Counted from the stretch's first letter, positions 44,082 to 54,300 are shown. The stretch is 64,000 nucleotides of DNA from Natrialba chahannaoensis JCM 10990 (GCF_000337135.1 NZ_AOIN01000035.1:90868-154867); one strand, 5' to 3'. Notes: generated by a model not told the origin, from the sequence alone. Translations and numbers: made by a program.

Positions 44082-44223
44082 GGACACTTTCGGAATCCCA
44101 AGCCAACTCGAGTCAACTGCTGGTTTTCCCGCCATAATACCGTATTTCCTGCTCGAGAACGACGACGGTGTCACAAACGATCAGGGAGTATTATATGTTA
44201 GAATAGTATCATGCTCGATCGGT

Positions 44224-44301
44224 ATGTCGTTCAAACTGCTACTTGCAGTCTTCATCATGTTGATCGGTCCCGCTGTGCTGATGGGACTGATTCTGATGTA
44301 A
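44224..44301 (+). CDS. 25-residue hydrophobic membrane peptide
   Basis: Frame MSFKLLLAVFIML...GLILM, one membrane helix with a kink-forming GP in the middle and a single Lys at the N-terminal side. A strong AT-rich box (tattatatg, 44189-44197) lies about 30 bp upstream of the ATG, the standard leaderless layout, which supports a real gene despite its size. A T-rich stretch with a GGC...GCC flank (ggctgttttttggcc, about 44373-44387) downstream may be its terminator. Function unknown; it could modulate a membrane complex. Confidence 0.55.
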   Translation: MSFKLLLAVFIMLIGPAVLMGLILM

Positions 44302-44477
44302 GGGGCTTGTTCACAGATTCGCGCACGATAGGGGTGCAGCACCACGGCCGCCACCACACGAGTGGGACGGACGGCTGTTTTTTGGCCGCCGACGAACGTG
44401 TAGCGCCGCGTTTCGGGGTATCTGCCGATTCCACGCCCTTTTTGCCGGTCGCCCCCCTCCCGATGGACAGAACGATA

Positions 44478-45746
44478 ATGAGTCTCAGTCTCTCTGCCGA
44501 CCAGCCGGCAGCGCCCGCCGACGCCGAGGACGGTGTCTGGCTCGAGTGCATCGAGTGCGGTGAGACGTTCGCGCCGTTCGCGGACGTCCGCTACACCTGT
44601 GACGAGTGTGACGGCCTGCTCGAGGTACGCTACGACGACCTGCCGACCTTCGAGGACTTCGCGGCTGCCGCGGACCCCGATCAGGGCGTCTGGCGCTACG
44701 CCGACACGCTCCCGCTCCCGGCGGGCGTCTCGATTCAGGAGGGTGCGACGCCGTTGTACGAGGTTCCCGGCCTGGAAGCCGATCTGGAACTCGAGGCGCT
44801 CCGAATCAAACACGAGGGGATGAACCCGACGGGGTCGTTCAAGGACCGCGGGATGACTGTCGGTGTCGCCGTCGCGAAGGAACTCGGCGTCGACCGGTTA
44901 GCCTGTGCCTCGACGGGCAACACGAGCGCCGCGCTCGCGGCCTACGGCTCCCGCGGCGGGATGGAGACGCTGGTGCTCCTTCCCGCGGGGAAGGTCGCCG
45001 CCGGAAAGGTCGCTCAGGCGAGCCTCCACGGCGCGCGCATTCTGGAGGTCGACGGCAACTTTGACGCCTGTCTCGACATCGTCCAGGAGTTAGCCCAGCA
45101 GGGTGAGGCCTACCTGCTAAACTCACTGAACCCGTTCCGACTTGAGGGCCAGAAGACTATCGGCCTCGAAATTCTAGAGGGCTTCCTCGCGGACTACGAG
45201 ACGGTCCCGGACCGGATCGTGCTCCCGGTCGGCAACGCCGGCAACACGTCGGCGCTGTACAAAGCCTTCCGGGAACTCGTGCAGGCGGGGGCACTCGAAG
45301 AGGACGAAGTTCCGAAACTGGTCGGCGTGCAGGCCGAAGGCGCGGCCCCGATGGTCGAAGCGATCGAGAACGGCGCGGACGAAGTCCGCCGTTGGGACGA
45401 CGTGGAGACGCGCGCGACGGCGATCCGAATCGGGAACCCGGTCAACGCGCCGAAGGCGCTGCCGGGAATCCGCGAAACCGGTGGCACCGCGATTTCGGTT
45501 ACCGACGAGGAGATCACCGACGCCCAGCGCGACCTCGCGGGCGAGGGGATCGGCGTCGAGCCGGCCTCTGCAGCCTCCGTCGCGGGACTGCGAAAGCTGC
45601 GCGCGGAGGGTATCGTCACGGAAGACGAACGCGTCGCCTGCCTGACGACGGGTCACCTGCTCAAGGACCCCGACGCGGCGGCCGCTACGGGACGTGAGCC
45701 AGAGCCGGTGCCGGCCGAGACTGAGGGCGTTCTCGACCACCTCTGA
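44478..45746 (+). CDS. thrC: Threonine synthase
   Basis: 422 residues from ATG 44478; an ATG at 44463 would add five. It converts O-phosphohomoserine to threonine. An N-terminal zinc-ribbon-like element (Cys24, Cys27, Cys41, Cys44) is followed by the PLP-binding MNPTGSFKDRGM with Lys122, ACASTGNTSAALAAYGSRGG, and the phosphate loop LPVGNAGNTSALY. Fold type II PLP enzyme. The Pro/Glu-rich last 20 residues are variable. The long in-frame extension to 44211 is not coding in the first part (it overlaps the small peptide gene). Confidence 0.94.
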   Translation: MSLSLSADQPAAPADAEDGVWLECIECGETFAPFADVRYTCDECDGLLEVRYDDLPTFEDFAAAADPDQGVWRYADTLPLPAGVSIQEGATPLYEVPGLEADLELEALRIKHEGMNPTGSFKDRGMTVGVAVAKELGVDRLACASTGNTSAALAAYGSRGGMETLVLLPAGKVAAGKVAQASLHGARILEVDGNFDACLDIVQELAQQGEAYLLNSLNPFRLEGQKTIGLEILEGFLADYETVPDRIVLPVGNAGNTSALYKAFRELVQAGALEEDEVPKLVGVQAEGAAPMVEAIENGADEVRRWDDVETRATAIRIGNPVNAPKALPGIRETGGTAISVTDEEITDAQRDLAGEGIGVEPASAASVAGLRKLRAEGIVTEDERVACLTTGHLLKDPDAAAATGREPEPVPAETEGVLDHL

Positions 45747-45915
45747 GTGGGGTTTCGGGGTTCCCGGAGCAGTCATTGCGAAGGTCTACGCGAGTCGCTA
45801 CCGGATCGAACACTGCTCACTCGATTGGTGCGTTCGAAATCGAAGGCGGTTATACCCGTCTGACGCCCGACTGACTGACGCTTTTGTAGGCGTCCGGTGT
45901 AGGTGTGTGTCGCCC

Positions 45916-46515
45916 ATGTCCGTCGAGCACCGTTCCCACTCCCGTGCCCGTGACCGCTCCGTCGTCGTCAGTTTCACGTGTGATTCCGAGATGGCCGCCG
46001 TCGCTGAGGCGGCTACCGATACCGATTCTGATACTGATACCCCAACCCACACGGACACCGACACTGAAACCGACGCCACGAGAGCTACTCGCACCGCCCG
46101 CACAGACACGCACCCCCACCCCCACCCCCACCCCCACCCCCACCTCTCCGCGCAGGCTTCGTCACCGATCACTGCGAGATTCGCCGGAACGAGCGCGACG
46201 CGACCGACGCCCACCAGAATCGAACGCACTCGCCTCCGCGCACAGATCGCTGCACTGCAGACCGAACTCGAGTCGCGCACCGACCAGCAACAGGAACTCA
46301 TCACGCAGTACGAGCGACTTCTCGAGGCGTATCAGGAGGCGGCGGAGGACGGGGACGGGGATAGGTGTGAGGATGGAACTACGGGAGACAGCACAGCAGG
46401 TAGCGGATCAGTCCTCAAACGGTTGGGGACTGGGACTGGGAACGGACGTGGACGTACTCGAGTAATTCGAATCCGTCGCCGGCTCAAACAGTGGTGGCGG
46501 CAGCTCCGTCGCTAA
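45916..46515 (+). CDS. Hypothetical protein with HP repeat, coiled coil and basic tail
   Basis: About 199 residues from the ATG at 45916 (an alternative start is at 45991). It is unlike the acidic neighbours. It has an Asp/Thr-rich segment, a His-Pro repeat (HPHPHPHPHPH near 67-77), a coiled-coil (about 112-155: LRAQIAALQTELESRTDQQQELITQYERLLEAY), and a strongly basic end (RVIRIRRRLKQWWRQLRR). A basic amphipathic tail could bind membrane or nucleic acid. A TATA-like cttttgta is about 30 bp upstream. Function unknown. Confidence 0.55.
   Translation: MSVEHRSHSRARDRSVVVSFTCDSEMAAVAEAATDTDSDTDTPTHTDTDTETDATRATRTARTDTHPHPHPHPHPHLSAQASSPITARFAGTSATRPTPTRIERTRLRAQIAALQTELESRTDQQQELITQYERLLEAYQEAAEDGDGDRCEDGTTGDSTAGSGSVLKRLGTGTGNGRGRTRVIRIRRRLKQWWRQLRR
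46111..46140 (+). repeat. (CACCCC)5 microsatellite
   Basis: Five perfect 6-bp units inside the preceding gene encode five His-Pro pairs. The unit is two codons, so slippage by whole units keeps the frame and changes only the length of the HP stretch. Confidence 0.9.
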
Positions 46516-46567
46516 CGCCGCCGTCAGGTTTCTCCGTCGTGATGGCTTGCTTCGTACGGGTTGGTGG

Positions 46568-47314
46568 TTAGTCGGAGAGCCCGGCCGGCTCCGAGCCATC
46601 TCCGTCGTCCACCACACTCGGCGTCTCGTCTGCCTCGGCAGTCAGCTCGTGGACGTACTCGAGGAAGTTCTCGAAGACGAGTTTGGCCTCGCAGGCGGCC
46701 GCGTAGTTCTCGTCGGTGATTTCCGCGAGGACGGCGTCGCGCCGATCCTCATCTAGGTCCTTGCGGTGGACGAGTTCGCGGGCGGTTTGCTGGTCGTACT
46801 CGGGATGGAACTGAACGCCGAAGACGCGGTCCTTTCGGAAGCCGTGATTCGAGTAGTGGTTCTCCGCGAGCGGTGTCGCACCGGGCGGGAGTGCCGAGAC
46901 TTCGTCGGCGTGGCTGGTGAAGGCGGTGAACGACTGGGAGATACCCTCGAACAGTCGCGAGTCGCCGTAGTGCTCGATCTCGCTGTAGCCGACCTCGTAG
47001 GAACCCATATCCTCGACGGTGCCGCCGAGTACGTCGGCCAGTAGCTGGTGACCCCAACAGATGCCAAGCGCAGGCAGGTATCGACTGAGTGCCTCACTCA
47101 CCCACTCCTTCGTGGCGTCGATCCACTCCTCATCCCAGTACACAGACGATCGCGAGCCAGTGACGACGAGTGCGTCAAATTCGAAGTGCCTCGGAAGCTC
47201 GCCTTCCGTAACGTCGAACTCGGCCAGGGAGGCATCGAGTTCGCGCCGGAAGTTTCGCGTCGTGTTCGCGTCCTCGTGAGCCGCGTTCAGGACGGCAATA
47301 CGGACGTACGTCAT
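46568..47314 (-). CDS. Class I glutamine amidotransferase (GuaA-type GATase domain), stand-alone
   Basis: A 248-residue single GATase1 domain. Nucleophile Cys86 in LGICWGHQLLA; His170 and Glu172 in VQFHPEYD complete the triad. There is no synthetase domain nearby. The family includes gamma-glutamyl hydrolase-like and stand-alone 'GMP synthase-like' proteins of unknown acceptor. The C-terminal 25 residues are acidic and disordered. It is convergent with the coiled-coil gene. Confidence 0.9.
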   Translation of the reverse strand: MTYVRIAVLNAAHEDANTTRNFRRELDASLAEFDVTEGELPRHFEFDALVVTGSRSSVYWDEEWIDATKEWVSEALSRYLPALGICWGHQLLADVLGGTVEDMGSYEVGYSEIEHYGDSRLFEGISQSFTAFTSHADEVSALPPGATPLAENHYSNHGFRKDRVFGVQFHPEYDQQTARELVHRKDLDEDRRDAVLAEITDENYAAACEAKLVFENFLEYVHELTAEADETPSVVDDGDGSEPAGLSD

Positions 47315-47509
47315 CTACGCCACTAGTGGGGAGGCTGGAGGGAAAGTCCTTCTGCACTGTGCCCGTCTTGCCACGATCGCTGACGCAACACGCTGGCGGC
47401 TACCGTACACTTGTGAGCCACCCAGACGTGACCCCGCGGCGAACGCCGAGCGTCGCTGCCGGAGGCCGAAACCATAACGGTACCGCGCCGTCCACACCCA
47501 CCATCGACC

Positions 47510-48568
47510 GTGTCACTCGCGTTCATCTCGGCGACGGGGCCTGACCTCCTCCGGCTCCTCGCCCTCCCCGTCTTCGCCTGGACCGCCGTTCGCGACATCA
47601 AAACCAGACGCGTCTCGAGTACCGTCTGGATTCCGCTCACCGTTCTCGGCGCGATATTACTCGTCTGGGACGGGTGGCTCGCCTGGCACGCGGGTCCCAT
47701 CGGCTGGTCGAACCAATTCGTCTACGAGTTCGTGGTGCCAGCGGCGGTGAGTCTAGGACTCGTCGTCCCGATCGCGTACCTGTTCTGGTGGTTCGGCGGC
47801 TTCGGCGGTGCCGACGCGAAGGCGTTGCTCGTGCTCGCCCTGCTGTTTCCCACACTGCCGTCGTACGCCATCGGCTCCTGGACGGTCCCGCTCGTGGAGA
47901 CACCGATCGGCACGTTCTCGTTCACGATTCTGACGAATGCCGTCATCGTCGCGCTCGCGATTCCGCTCTTGCTGGCCGTCCGAAACGCGGCATCGGGCCG
48001 GATTCGACGGGAGATGTTCCTCGGCTGGCCGATTGCCTGGGAACGGCTCCCCGAAACGCCCGGCTGGCTGATGGAAGAACCAAACGGCACCACCAGCCGT
48101 GGACTCGACCTCGACGCCCTGCGGATGTACCTCCGCTGGCGTGGGTGCACACTCGAGGAGCTTCGCGCGGACCCCGAGTACTATCGCGATCCCGCGACGC
48201 TTCCTGCGGAGCCGAACCCGCCGACTGACGGTGCCGTTGCGGTCGAACCGGACGGCGGTGTCGCTGGGTCTGAACCCGAGTCGGTGGACGGCGACACGGC
48301 CGAAAGCAAGTCGCCCGAGGCGACCGAAGACGTGCCGTCCGAAACGACCACGGATGACCCCTGGGGAGCCGACGCCTTCCTCAAAGACATCGAGGGCACA
48401 GCCTACGGCACGACGCCCGAGCAACTGCGCGCCGGACTCGACACGATCACCTCGAAGGAGACGGTCTGGGTTTCACCCGGTACGCCGTTTCTGGTGCCAA
48501 TCTTCCTCGGGATGCTGCTCGCGGTGCTCTATGGGGATCTGCTGTTCGGCGTCCTCGGCATCCTCTAA
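47510..48568 (+). CDS. A24-family prepilin/preflagellin peptidase-like membrane protease
   Basis: 352 residues from GTG 47510. About six membrane helices in 1-165 and one near the C-terminus. The two catalytic aspartates of the family are present: Asp29 (AVRDIKTRRVSS) and Asp102 in FGGADAKAL, a haloarchaeal form of GxGD. A hydrophilic stretch (about 165-320, Glu/Pro/Thr-rich) separates the core from the last helix and is much longer than in bacterial enzymes. It would process type IV pilin-like or archaellin precursors, but no pilin genes are adjacent. Confidence 0.85.
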   Translation: MSLAFISATGPDLLRLLALPVFAWTAVRDIKTRRVSSTVWIPLTVLGAILLVWDGWLAWHAGPIGWSNQFVYEFVVPAAVSLGLVVPIAYLFWWFGGFGGADAKALLVLALLFPTLPSYAIGSWTVPLVETPIGTFSFTILTNAVIVALAIPLLLAVRNAASGRIRREMFLGWPIAWERLPETPGWLMEEPNGTTSRGLDLDALRMYLRWRGCTLEELRADPEYYRDPATLPAEPNPPTDGAVAVEPDGGVAGSEPESVDGDTAESKSPEATEDVPSETTTDDPWGADAFLKDIEGTAYGTTPEQLRAGLDTITSKETVWVSPGTPFLVPIFLGMLLAVLYGDLLFGVLGIL

Positions 48569-48579
48569 CCTTCCAGGAA

Positions 48580-48867
48580 TTAGTAGCACACCCGCTCAAC
48601 TACCGGAACCAGCGCCGTCCAGAAGACCACGAACGCAGCGCCGACGGCAATGATCCCGAGCCACAGCAGCTCTGCTCCGCCACTCCCAACCACTGCGTCA
48701 CCCGCGCTAGCCGCTCCACTCCCTGCCCCCGGAATCCCACTCGCAAGCGCCACGAACGTCCCCACGAACAAACAGATACAGATGCAAACGCTGGCTAACT
48801 CGAGTACCGCCGGAATTGAGATCGGCAACTCGCGGATGCGAGTCCGAAGCCGGTCGAGGGTGCTCAT
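48580..48867 (-). CDS. Small two-helix membrane protein
   Basis: 95 residues: a basic N-terminus (LDRLRTRIREL), a helix at about 18-46 (Cys-rich CICICLF), a Gly/Ala/Ser loop, and a second helix at about 66-90. It is convergent with the peptidase gene, 11 bp apart. No family recognised. Confidence 0.65.
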   Translation of the reverse strand: MSTLDRLRTRIRELPISIPAVLELASVCICICLFVGTFVALASGIPGAGSGAASAGDAVVGSGGAELLWLGIIAVGAAFVVFWTALVPVVERVCY

Positions 48868-48990
48868 CTGTGCCGAGAGTTACGCTGGAGTGAGAAAAGG
48901 GTCACGGGCGGCGGTAGTGTTTCGGTAGTCGTGGGTGCGATCCGGTATCTGGTAGCTGTGGCTCCCTCGTCGCTCACCACAGTCGGTAAT

Positions 48991-49410
48991 TCAGGCTCCG
49001 GACTCAATATCCGCCGCAATCGAGTCGAGTTCGTCGTCGTCAAGGTCGGGTGCCTTGCCTGCAACCGCGTGGATGGGACCGCCGCCGTCGCCCTCGAAGC
49101 GCGGGACGATGTGACAGTGGACGTGTGGGACCTCCTGGCCGGCAACCTCGCCATTGTTGAACGCGACGGTCGTCGCGTCGGCATCGACGGCGTCCTCGAC
49201 GGCGGGAACCATCCGATGGATCGTGTCGTAGAGATCCGTCGCGACGTCCGCGGGAACGTCGTTCAGCCGCTCGCACTCGTCTTTCGGGATCACGAGCGTG
49301 TGCCCCGGTGCCAGCGGATTGGCGTCAAGGAAGGCGACGGTGGTCTCGTCTTCGTACACGATTCGGGCGGGAATTTCTCCCTCGACGATCTGCGTGAAGA
49401 TCGTGCTCAT
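48991..49410 (-). CDS. HIT-family nucleotide hydrolase
   Basis: 139 residues. The histidine triad HVHCHIVPR (about 96-104) is the active site; the N-terminal STIFTQIVEGEIPARIVYEDE and APGHTLVIPK are typical of Hint/HinT-like proteins that hydrolyse AMP-lysine and other nucleotide conjugates. It is a cytoplasmic homodimer in known members. An AT-rich box at about 49434-49440 places the transcript start at or near the ATG. Confidence 0.95.
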   Translation of the reverse strand: MSTIFTQIVEGEIPARIVYEDETTVAFLDANPLAPGHTLVIPKDECERLNDVPADVATDLYDTIHRMVPAVEDAVDADATTVAFNNGEVAGQEVPHVHCHIVPRFEGDGGGPIHAVAGKAPDLDDDELDSIAADIESGA

Positions 49411-49539
49411 ACGCCACTGTGCGTCGGCTCGCGGTAAGAAGGTTACCGCTGGTCGGATCGCCTCGTCTCGAGTACCGAACTGTGATAGTCGCCTCCGGAA
49501 CAGGTAACTGTGGACCGTTCTTACCGCTCACGTACTGCT

Positions 49540-49704
49540 ATGAGTGATCGAGACGAGACGCCACTGCAACGACTGTTTCGCGCCGAGCGGCAGTTTCACG
49601 CAATGGTGCCGATCAGGGACATATACAGCAAACTCTTCTTCAGAACGCTGCTCTGGTTTGTCTTCTTTACGGTTGTCTACTCCATGGTCACGGGGTCGCT
49701 CTGA
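49540..49704 (+). CDS. 54-residue single-pass membrane protein
   Basis: From ATG 49540: a charged cytoplasmic N-terminus (MSDRDETPLQRLFRAERQFH) and one membrane helix (about 33-50, FFRTLLWFVFFTVVYSMV). The length and the acidic-basic N-terminus suggest a real small gene. Function unknown. Confidence 0.55.
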   Translation: MSDRDETPLQRLFRAERQFHAMVPIRDIYSKLFFRTLLWFVFFTVVYSMVTGSL

Positions 49705-49758
49705 CCGCCCACTATAGTTGACGGTCGAGTGCTCGTGTGGCCTCTGCCGCTGCTCAAC

Positions 49759-50478
49759 TCACTCGCTGGCTCTCGTTTGAGACGGACGCCCGCACTCGTC
49801 GACTGTCTCCCGAATCGCCGCGAGGTACTCCTCCGGTTCGTACCCCAGTCGACCGATCCACACGTCCTGATACGACGGGTGCAGGATCGGCACGAGCCAC
49901 GTTTCGAGTTGCTCACAGCGAACCGGCTCGAGTACCGTCTCGATGAAGCCATCCAGTTCTCGGTCCTCGGTTGCAAGCACCGATTTCGTCGCGTGTTTGC
50001 CTGTCGCGAGCAACACAGCGGGTTCGAGCGTTTCGATCTCGGTCACGAGATGGGTTCGACAGTGTGCTCGCTCTGCTGGTGTGGGCTCGCGGTTACTCGG
50101 GAGGTCCTCGGTGCTCAGGGTCTCGGCGTTCGTGGCTTCACCGCTGGCTGTCGAGGTGCGTGGCTCCTCGCTTGCGGGGAAGCACTTCACGGCGTTGGTG
50201 TAGTAGGCGTCGCCGTAACCGATGCGCTCGACCATACGACGGACGCGCCGGCCGGAGTGGCGCGAGGTGTAGGCCTTGCCGGTCCAGTTGCCGCCTTGCC
50301 AGTCCTCGGCATCGGGGTTGCCGGAGCCTGGTGCTTCGCCGACGACGACCACGTTGGCGTCGAGCGAGCCGGTGCCCCACGAGATGCAGGTGCGGTGTTC
50401 GGCGAGTGCCGGACAGCGCTGGCAGCCCGGTTCGATGACGTTTCGGGAGTCGGGGAAGGGAGGATCGGAAGCGGGCAC
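49759..50478 (-). CDS. Uracil-DNA glycosylase, iron-sulfur (family 4-like)
   Basis: 239 residues from a GTG at 50476-50478. Removes uracil from DNA in base-excision repair. Four Cys (19, 22, 99, 140) are the expected 4Fe-4S ligands. Motif I is GEAPGSGNPD and motif II HPSYQD. Between the third and fourth Cys there is a Ser/Thr/Glu-rich insertion of about 25 residues that widens the usual spacing. A ctatag box about 27 bp upstream supports a leaderless message. Confidence 0.85.
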   Translation of the reverse strand: MPASDPPFPDSRNVIEPGCQRCPALAEHRTCISWGTGSLDANVVVVGEAPGSGNPDAEDWQGGNWTGKAYTSRHSGRRVRRMVERIGYGDAYYTNAVKCFPASEEPRTSTASGEATNAETLSTEDLPSNREPTPAERAHCRTHLVTEIETLEPAVLLATGKHATKSVLATEDRELDGFIETVLEPVRCEQLETWLVPILHPSYQDVWIGRLGYEPEEYLAAIRETVDECGRPSQTRASE

Positions 50479-50606
50479 GATCTGTCTCGAGGGTCGGGTC
50501 TCGATGGCTATAGGCGGGTCGGATCCGCGATCTAACCAGCTTTGGTCTGTGATCTGTTGTTCTCGGGGGGAACAAGTTTACCTATCTTGGCTGTCTACCG
50601 AACGTA

Positions 50607-50834
50607 ATGGCTTCAGAACTGCTTGCGGAATCACTGTCACTGCTGTTCTATACTGTTGCTGCCGGCGCACTCACGGTTGCCGGTGTCGCTGCCGAGTATG
50701 CGAGTTTCCAGCACTTCGGCTCGGGGGAGACGATGGTGGCGCTGTGGCTCGCCGCCATTGGCGGGATCATGCTCTACGCGGGCGTTTACGGACTCGGTTA
50801 TCAGAAGGTGCTCGGCACGGTTCGTGGACAGTAG
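50607..50834 (+). CDS. Small two-helix membrane protein
   Basis: 75 residues: helices at about 8-30 and 42-63, joined by EYASFQHFGSGET. A TATA-like agttta (about 50575-50580) lies about 28 bp upstream of the ATG, so it is leaderless. It is convergent with the following small membrane gene, 20 bp apart. Function unknown. Confidence 0.65.
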   Translation: MASELLAESLSLLFYTVAAGALTVAGVAAEYASFQHFGSGETMVALWLAAIGGIMLYAGVYGLGYQKVLGTVRGQ

Positions 50835-50854
50835 ACTGCGGGTTATCGAACGCG

Positions 50855-51118
50855 CTAGTTCGCGTTAGCGAGGGCGACTGCGTCGTACATTAGTTTGACC
50901 ATTAGCGCGAGCGTCCCGCCGAACGCGAGTGTTGCGCCGACGAGGACGGCAAGCATAGAGAGTAGGTCTTCGATTCCGCGCATCGCTCCCGTGAACTCGA
51001 TCCAGCTCCCCGACGTAGCGCCTGTCCAGCACATCCACCAACCGATGGCTACGACGGCGGCGAGCTTCGCTACTTCTCGATCAAACAGCAGTCCGATTGC
51101 ATCGCGAGCTCTGAGCAT
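50855..51118 (-). CDS. Small membrane protein with three possible helices
   Basis: 87 residues. Hydrophobic segments at about 18-33 and 56-80 around a polar loop (ATSGSWIEFTGAMRG). The N-terminus is charged (MLRARDAIGLLFDRE). It is divergent from ileS by about 220 bp. Function unknown. Confidence 0.6.
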   Translation of the reverse strand: MLRARDAIGLLFDREVAKLAAVVAIGWWMCWTGATSGSWIEFTGAMRGIEDLLSMLAVLVGATLAFGGTLALMVKLMYDAVALANAN

Positions 51119-51339
51119 CCCTGTGTACCTGTTTTATCTCTAACCTATAGGCGTGACGAACCGCCGGCGTTGTTCTCGCGGTCACGCATACAATGTCGTC
51201 ATCGTTCCGCGCCGTCACCAGTCTGTGTCTGTACTGTTCTGCACTGTTACCTGTTCTGGCTATCTGCTGTCCGCCCGCCATCCATCTGCTGACCTGCAAT
51301 ATCGATTCCTCTTTACCATCCCAGGCAATTACGTGAGGT

Positions 51340-54300
51340 ATGAGCAGGTTTAGCGAGGTCGACGACCAGTACGACCCCGATGCCGTCGAGCAACGGGTGT
51401 TCGACTACTGGGACGACGTCGATGCCTACGAGCAAACTGTCGAGCACCGATCGGACGGTGAATCGTTCTTCTTCGTCGACGGCCCGCCGTACACGTCGGG
51501 CTCGGCACACATGGGGACCACCTGGAACAAGTCCCTCAAGGACGTCTACATCCGCTTCCACCGGATGCAAGGCTACGATGTCACCGACCGTCCGGGCTAC
51601 GACATGCACGGGCTCCCGATCGAGACCCGCGTGGAGGGTAAACTCGGCTTCGAGAACAAGAAGGACATCGAGGAGTACGGCGAAGAGAACTTCATCGAGG
51701 CCTGTAAGGAGTACGCAGACGAGCAACTCGAGGGCCTCCAGTCTGACTTCCAGGACTTCGGTGTCTGGATGGACTGGGAAAACCCGTATCGGACGGTCAG
51801 CCCCGAGTACATGGAGGCGGCCTGGTGGGGCTTTTCGAAGGCTGCAGAGCGCGGCTTAGTCGAGAAGGGCCACCGCTCAATCTCACAGTGTCCCCGCTGT
51901 GAGACGGCAATCGCGAACAACGAGGTCGAGTACGAGGACGTCGAGGACCCCTCCATTTACGTCAAGTTCGATCTCGAGGACCGCGAGGGCTCGATCGTCA
52001 TCTGGACGACGACGCCGTGGACCATCCCGGCGAACACCTTCGTTGCGGTCGACGAGGAGGGCGACTACGTTGGCGTCCGCGCCGAGAAGGACGGCGAGGA
52101 GGAACTGCTGTACGTCGCCGAGGCAAAGCACGAGGACGTGCTGAAGACGGGCCGCTACGACGACTACGAGGTCGTCGAAGAGGTCCCCGGTGAGGACATG
52201 ATCGGCTGGGCGTACGAGCACCCACTCGCCGAGGAAGTGCCAGACAACGTCGACGCAAAGGGAGCCCACGAGGTCTACGCCGCCGACTACGTCGACACGG
52301 GCGGCGACGGCACCGGCCTCGTCCACTCCGCACCGGGACACGGTGAGGAGGACTTCGAGCGCGGCCGCGAGCTCGGCTTCCCGATCTTCTGTCCCGTCGG
52401 CGGCGACGGCGTCTACACCGACGAGGCCGGCAAGTACGAAGGTGAGTTCGTCAAGGACGCAGATCCCGAGATCACGGCTGATCTCGAGGCCAACGGCGCG
52501 CTGCTCGCCTCCGAGACGGCCTCCCACAACTACGGGCACTGCTGGCGCTGTGATACGGGCATCATCCAGATCGTCACCGACCAGTGGTTTATCACGATCA
52601 CGGATGTCAAGGACGAACTCCTCGAGAACATCGAGGACAGCCAGTGGCACCCCGACTGGGCGCGGGACAACCGCTTCCGTGACTTCGTCGAGGAGGCACC
52701 CGACTGGAACGTTTCCCGCCAGCGCTACTGGGGCATTCCGCTGCCCGTCTGGACGCCAGAGGATCGCGATGATGATGAGGACATGATCGTCATCGGCGAG
52801 CGCGAGGAACTCGTCGAACGTGTCGACCAGGATATCGACGCCGATACGGTCGACCTCCACAAGGACACCGTTGACGACCTCACCATCACCGAGGGTGGAA
52901 CCACCTACACCCGCGTTCCCGACGTGTTCGACGTCTGGCTCGACTCTTCAGTTGCGTCGTGGGGTACCCTGAACTACCCATCCGACGACAGTCAGTTCGA
53001 CGACCTCTGGCCCGCCGACTTCATCCTTGAAGCCCACGACCAGACCCGCGGCTGGTTCTGGTCCCAGCTCGGCATGGGCACCGCCGCACTCGGCGAGATT
53101 CCCTACGAAGAGGTCCTCATGCACGGCCATGCGCTCATGCCAGACGGGCGCGCAATGTCCAAGTCCAAGGACATTCTGGTTGACCCCCACGAGGCAATCG
53201 ACCGCCACGGCCGGGACGTGATGCGAGCGTTCTTGCTCTCAAACAACCCGCAGGGCGACGACATGCGCTTCTCCTGGGAGGGCATGCAGACGATGGAGAA
53301 CCACCTGCGAACTCTGTGGAACGTCTTCCGGTTCCCGCTGCCGTACATGCGGCTGGACGATTTCGATCCGCAGGCGACGACCGTCGAGGACGTCGAAGAC
53401 GACCTCGAACTCATCGACGAGTGGGTCCTCGCCCGCCTGCAGTCCACCAAGGACGAGATGACCGCACACTTCGAAGAGCGCCGCCAGGACAAGGCCCTCA
53501 ACGCGCTCATCGACTTCGTCGTCGAGGATGTCTCGCGATTCTACGTCCAGGCCGTCCGCGAGCGCATGTGGGAAGAGGAGGACAGCGCCTCCAAGGAAGC
53601 CGCCTACGCCACTATCTACCGCGTCCTCCGCGAAACCGTCGCGCTGCTCGCCCCCTACGCGCCGTTCATCAGCGAGGAAATCTACGGCACCCTCACCGGC
53701 GACGCCGAACACGACACTGTCCACATGGAAAACTGGCCCGCCGTCGACGAGGCGTTCGCCGATGAGCAACTCGAGGACGACGTCGCACTCCTGCGCGCCA
53801 TCGAGGAAGCTGGTGCGAACGCTCGCCAGCAGGCCGGTCGCAAACTGCGCTGGCCCGTCCCGCGCGTCGTCGTCGCAGCCGACGACCAGCGCGTCGTCGA
53901 GGCCGTCGAGCGCCACACGCCGCTGCTCGAGGATCGCCTCAACGCCCGCGAGATCGAACTCGTCTCGCCCGACGACCGCTGGGGCGAACTGAACTACAGC
54001 GCCGAAGCAGACATGAGCGAACTCGGACCGACGTTCGGCGACCGCGCCGGCCAGGTCATGAACGCGCTCAACGAGGCTCGAATCGACGAGCCGACGCTTG
54101 AGTCGATCGCAGCGGCCGTCGCGGACGTACTCGAGTCCGGTGATGAGATCACCGAGGAGATGGTCTCATTCGTTACCCAGACGCCGGAGGGTGTCGCCGG
54201 CACGGCCTTCGGGCTGAACGGCGACGATCGTGGTGTCGCCTACGTTGACGCCTCGCTCACTGACGATATCGAGAGCGAGGGCTACGCCCGCGAGGTTATC

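Noticed and set aside
44181..44813. 210-codon minus-strand frame before thrC
   Set aside because: Antisense to the thrC start and the small peptide gene; no motif.
46111..46146. Tandem CACCCC units as a CRISPR-like or regulatory array
   Set aside because: Six-base microsatellite inside a coding frame with no spacers. No CRISPR array was seen anywhere in the window.
49708..49722. ACTATAGTTGACGG as a third MITE-like terminus
   Set aside because: Only the first 8-9 bases resemble the element end; no partner terminus is found nearby.
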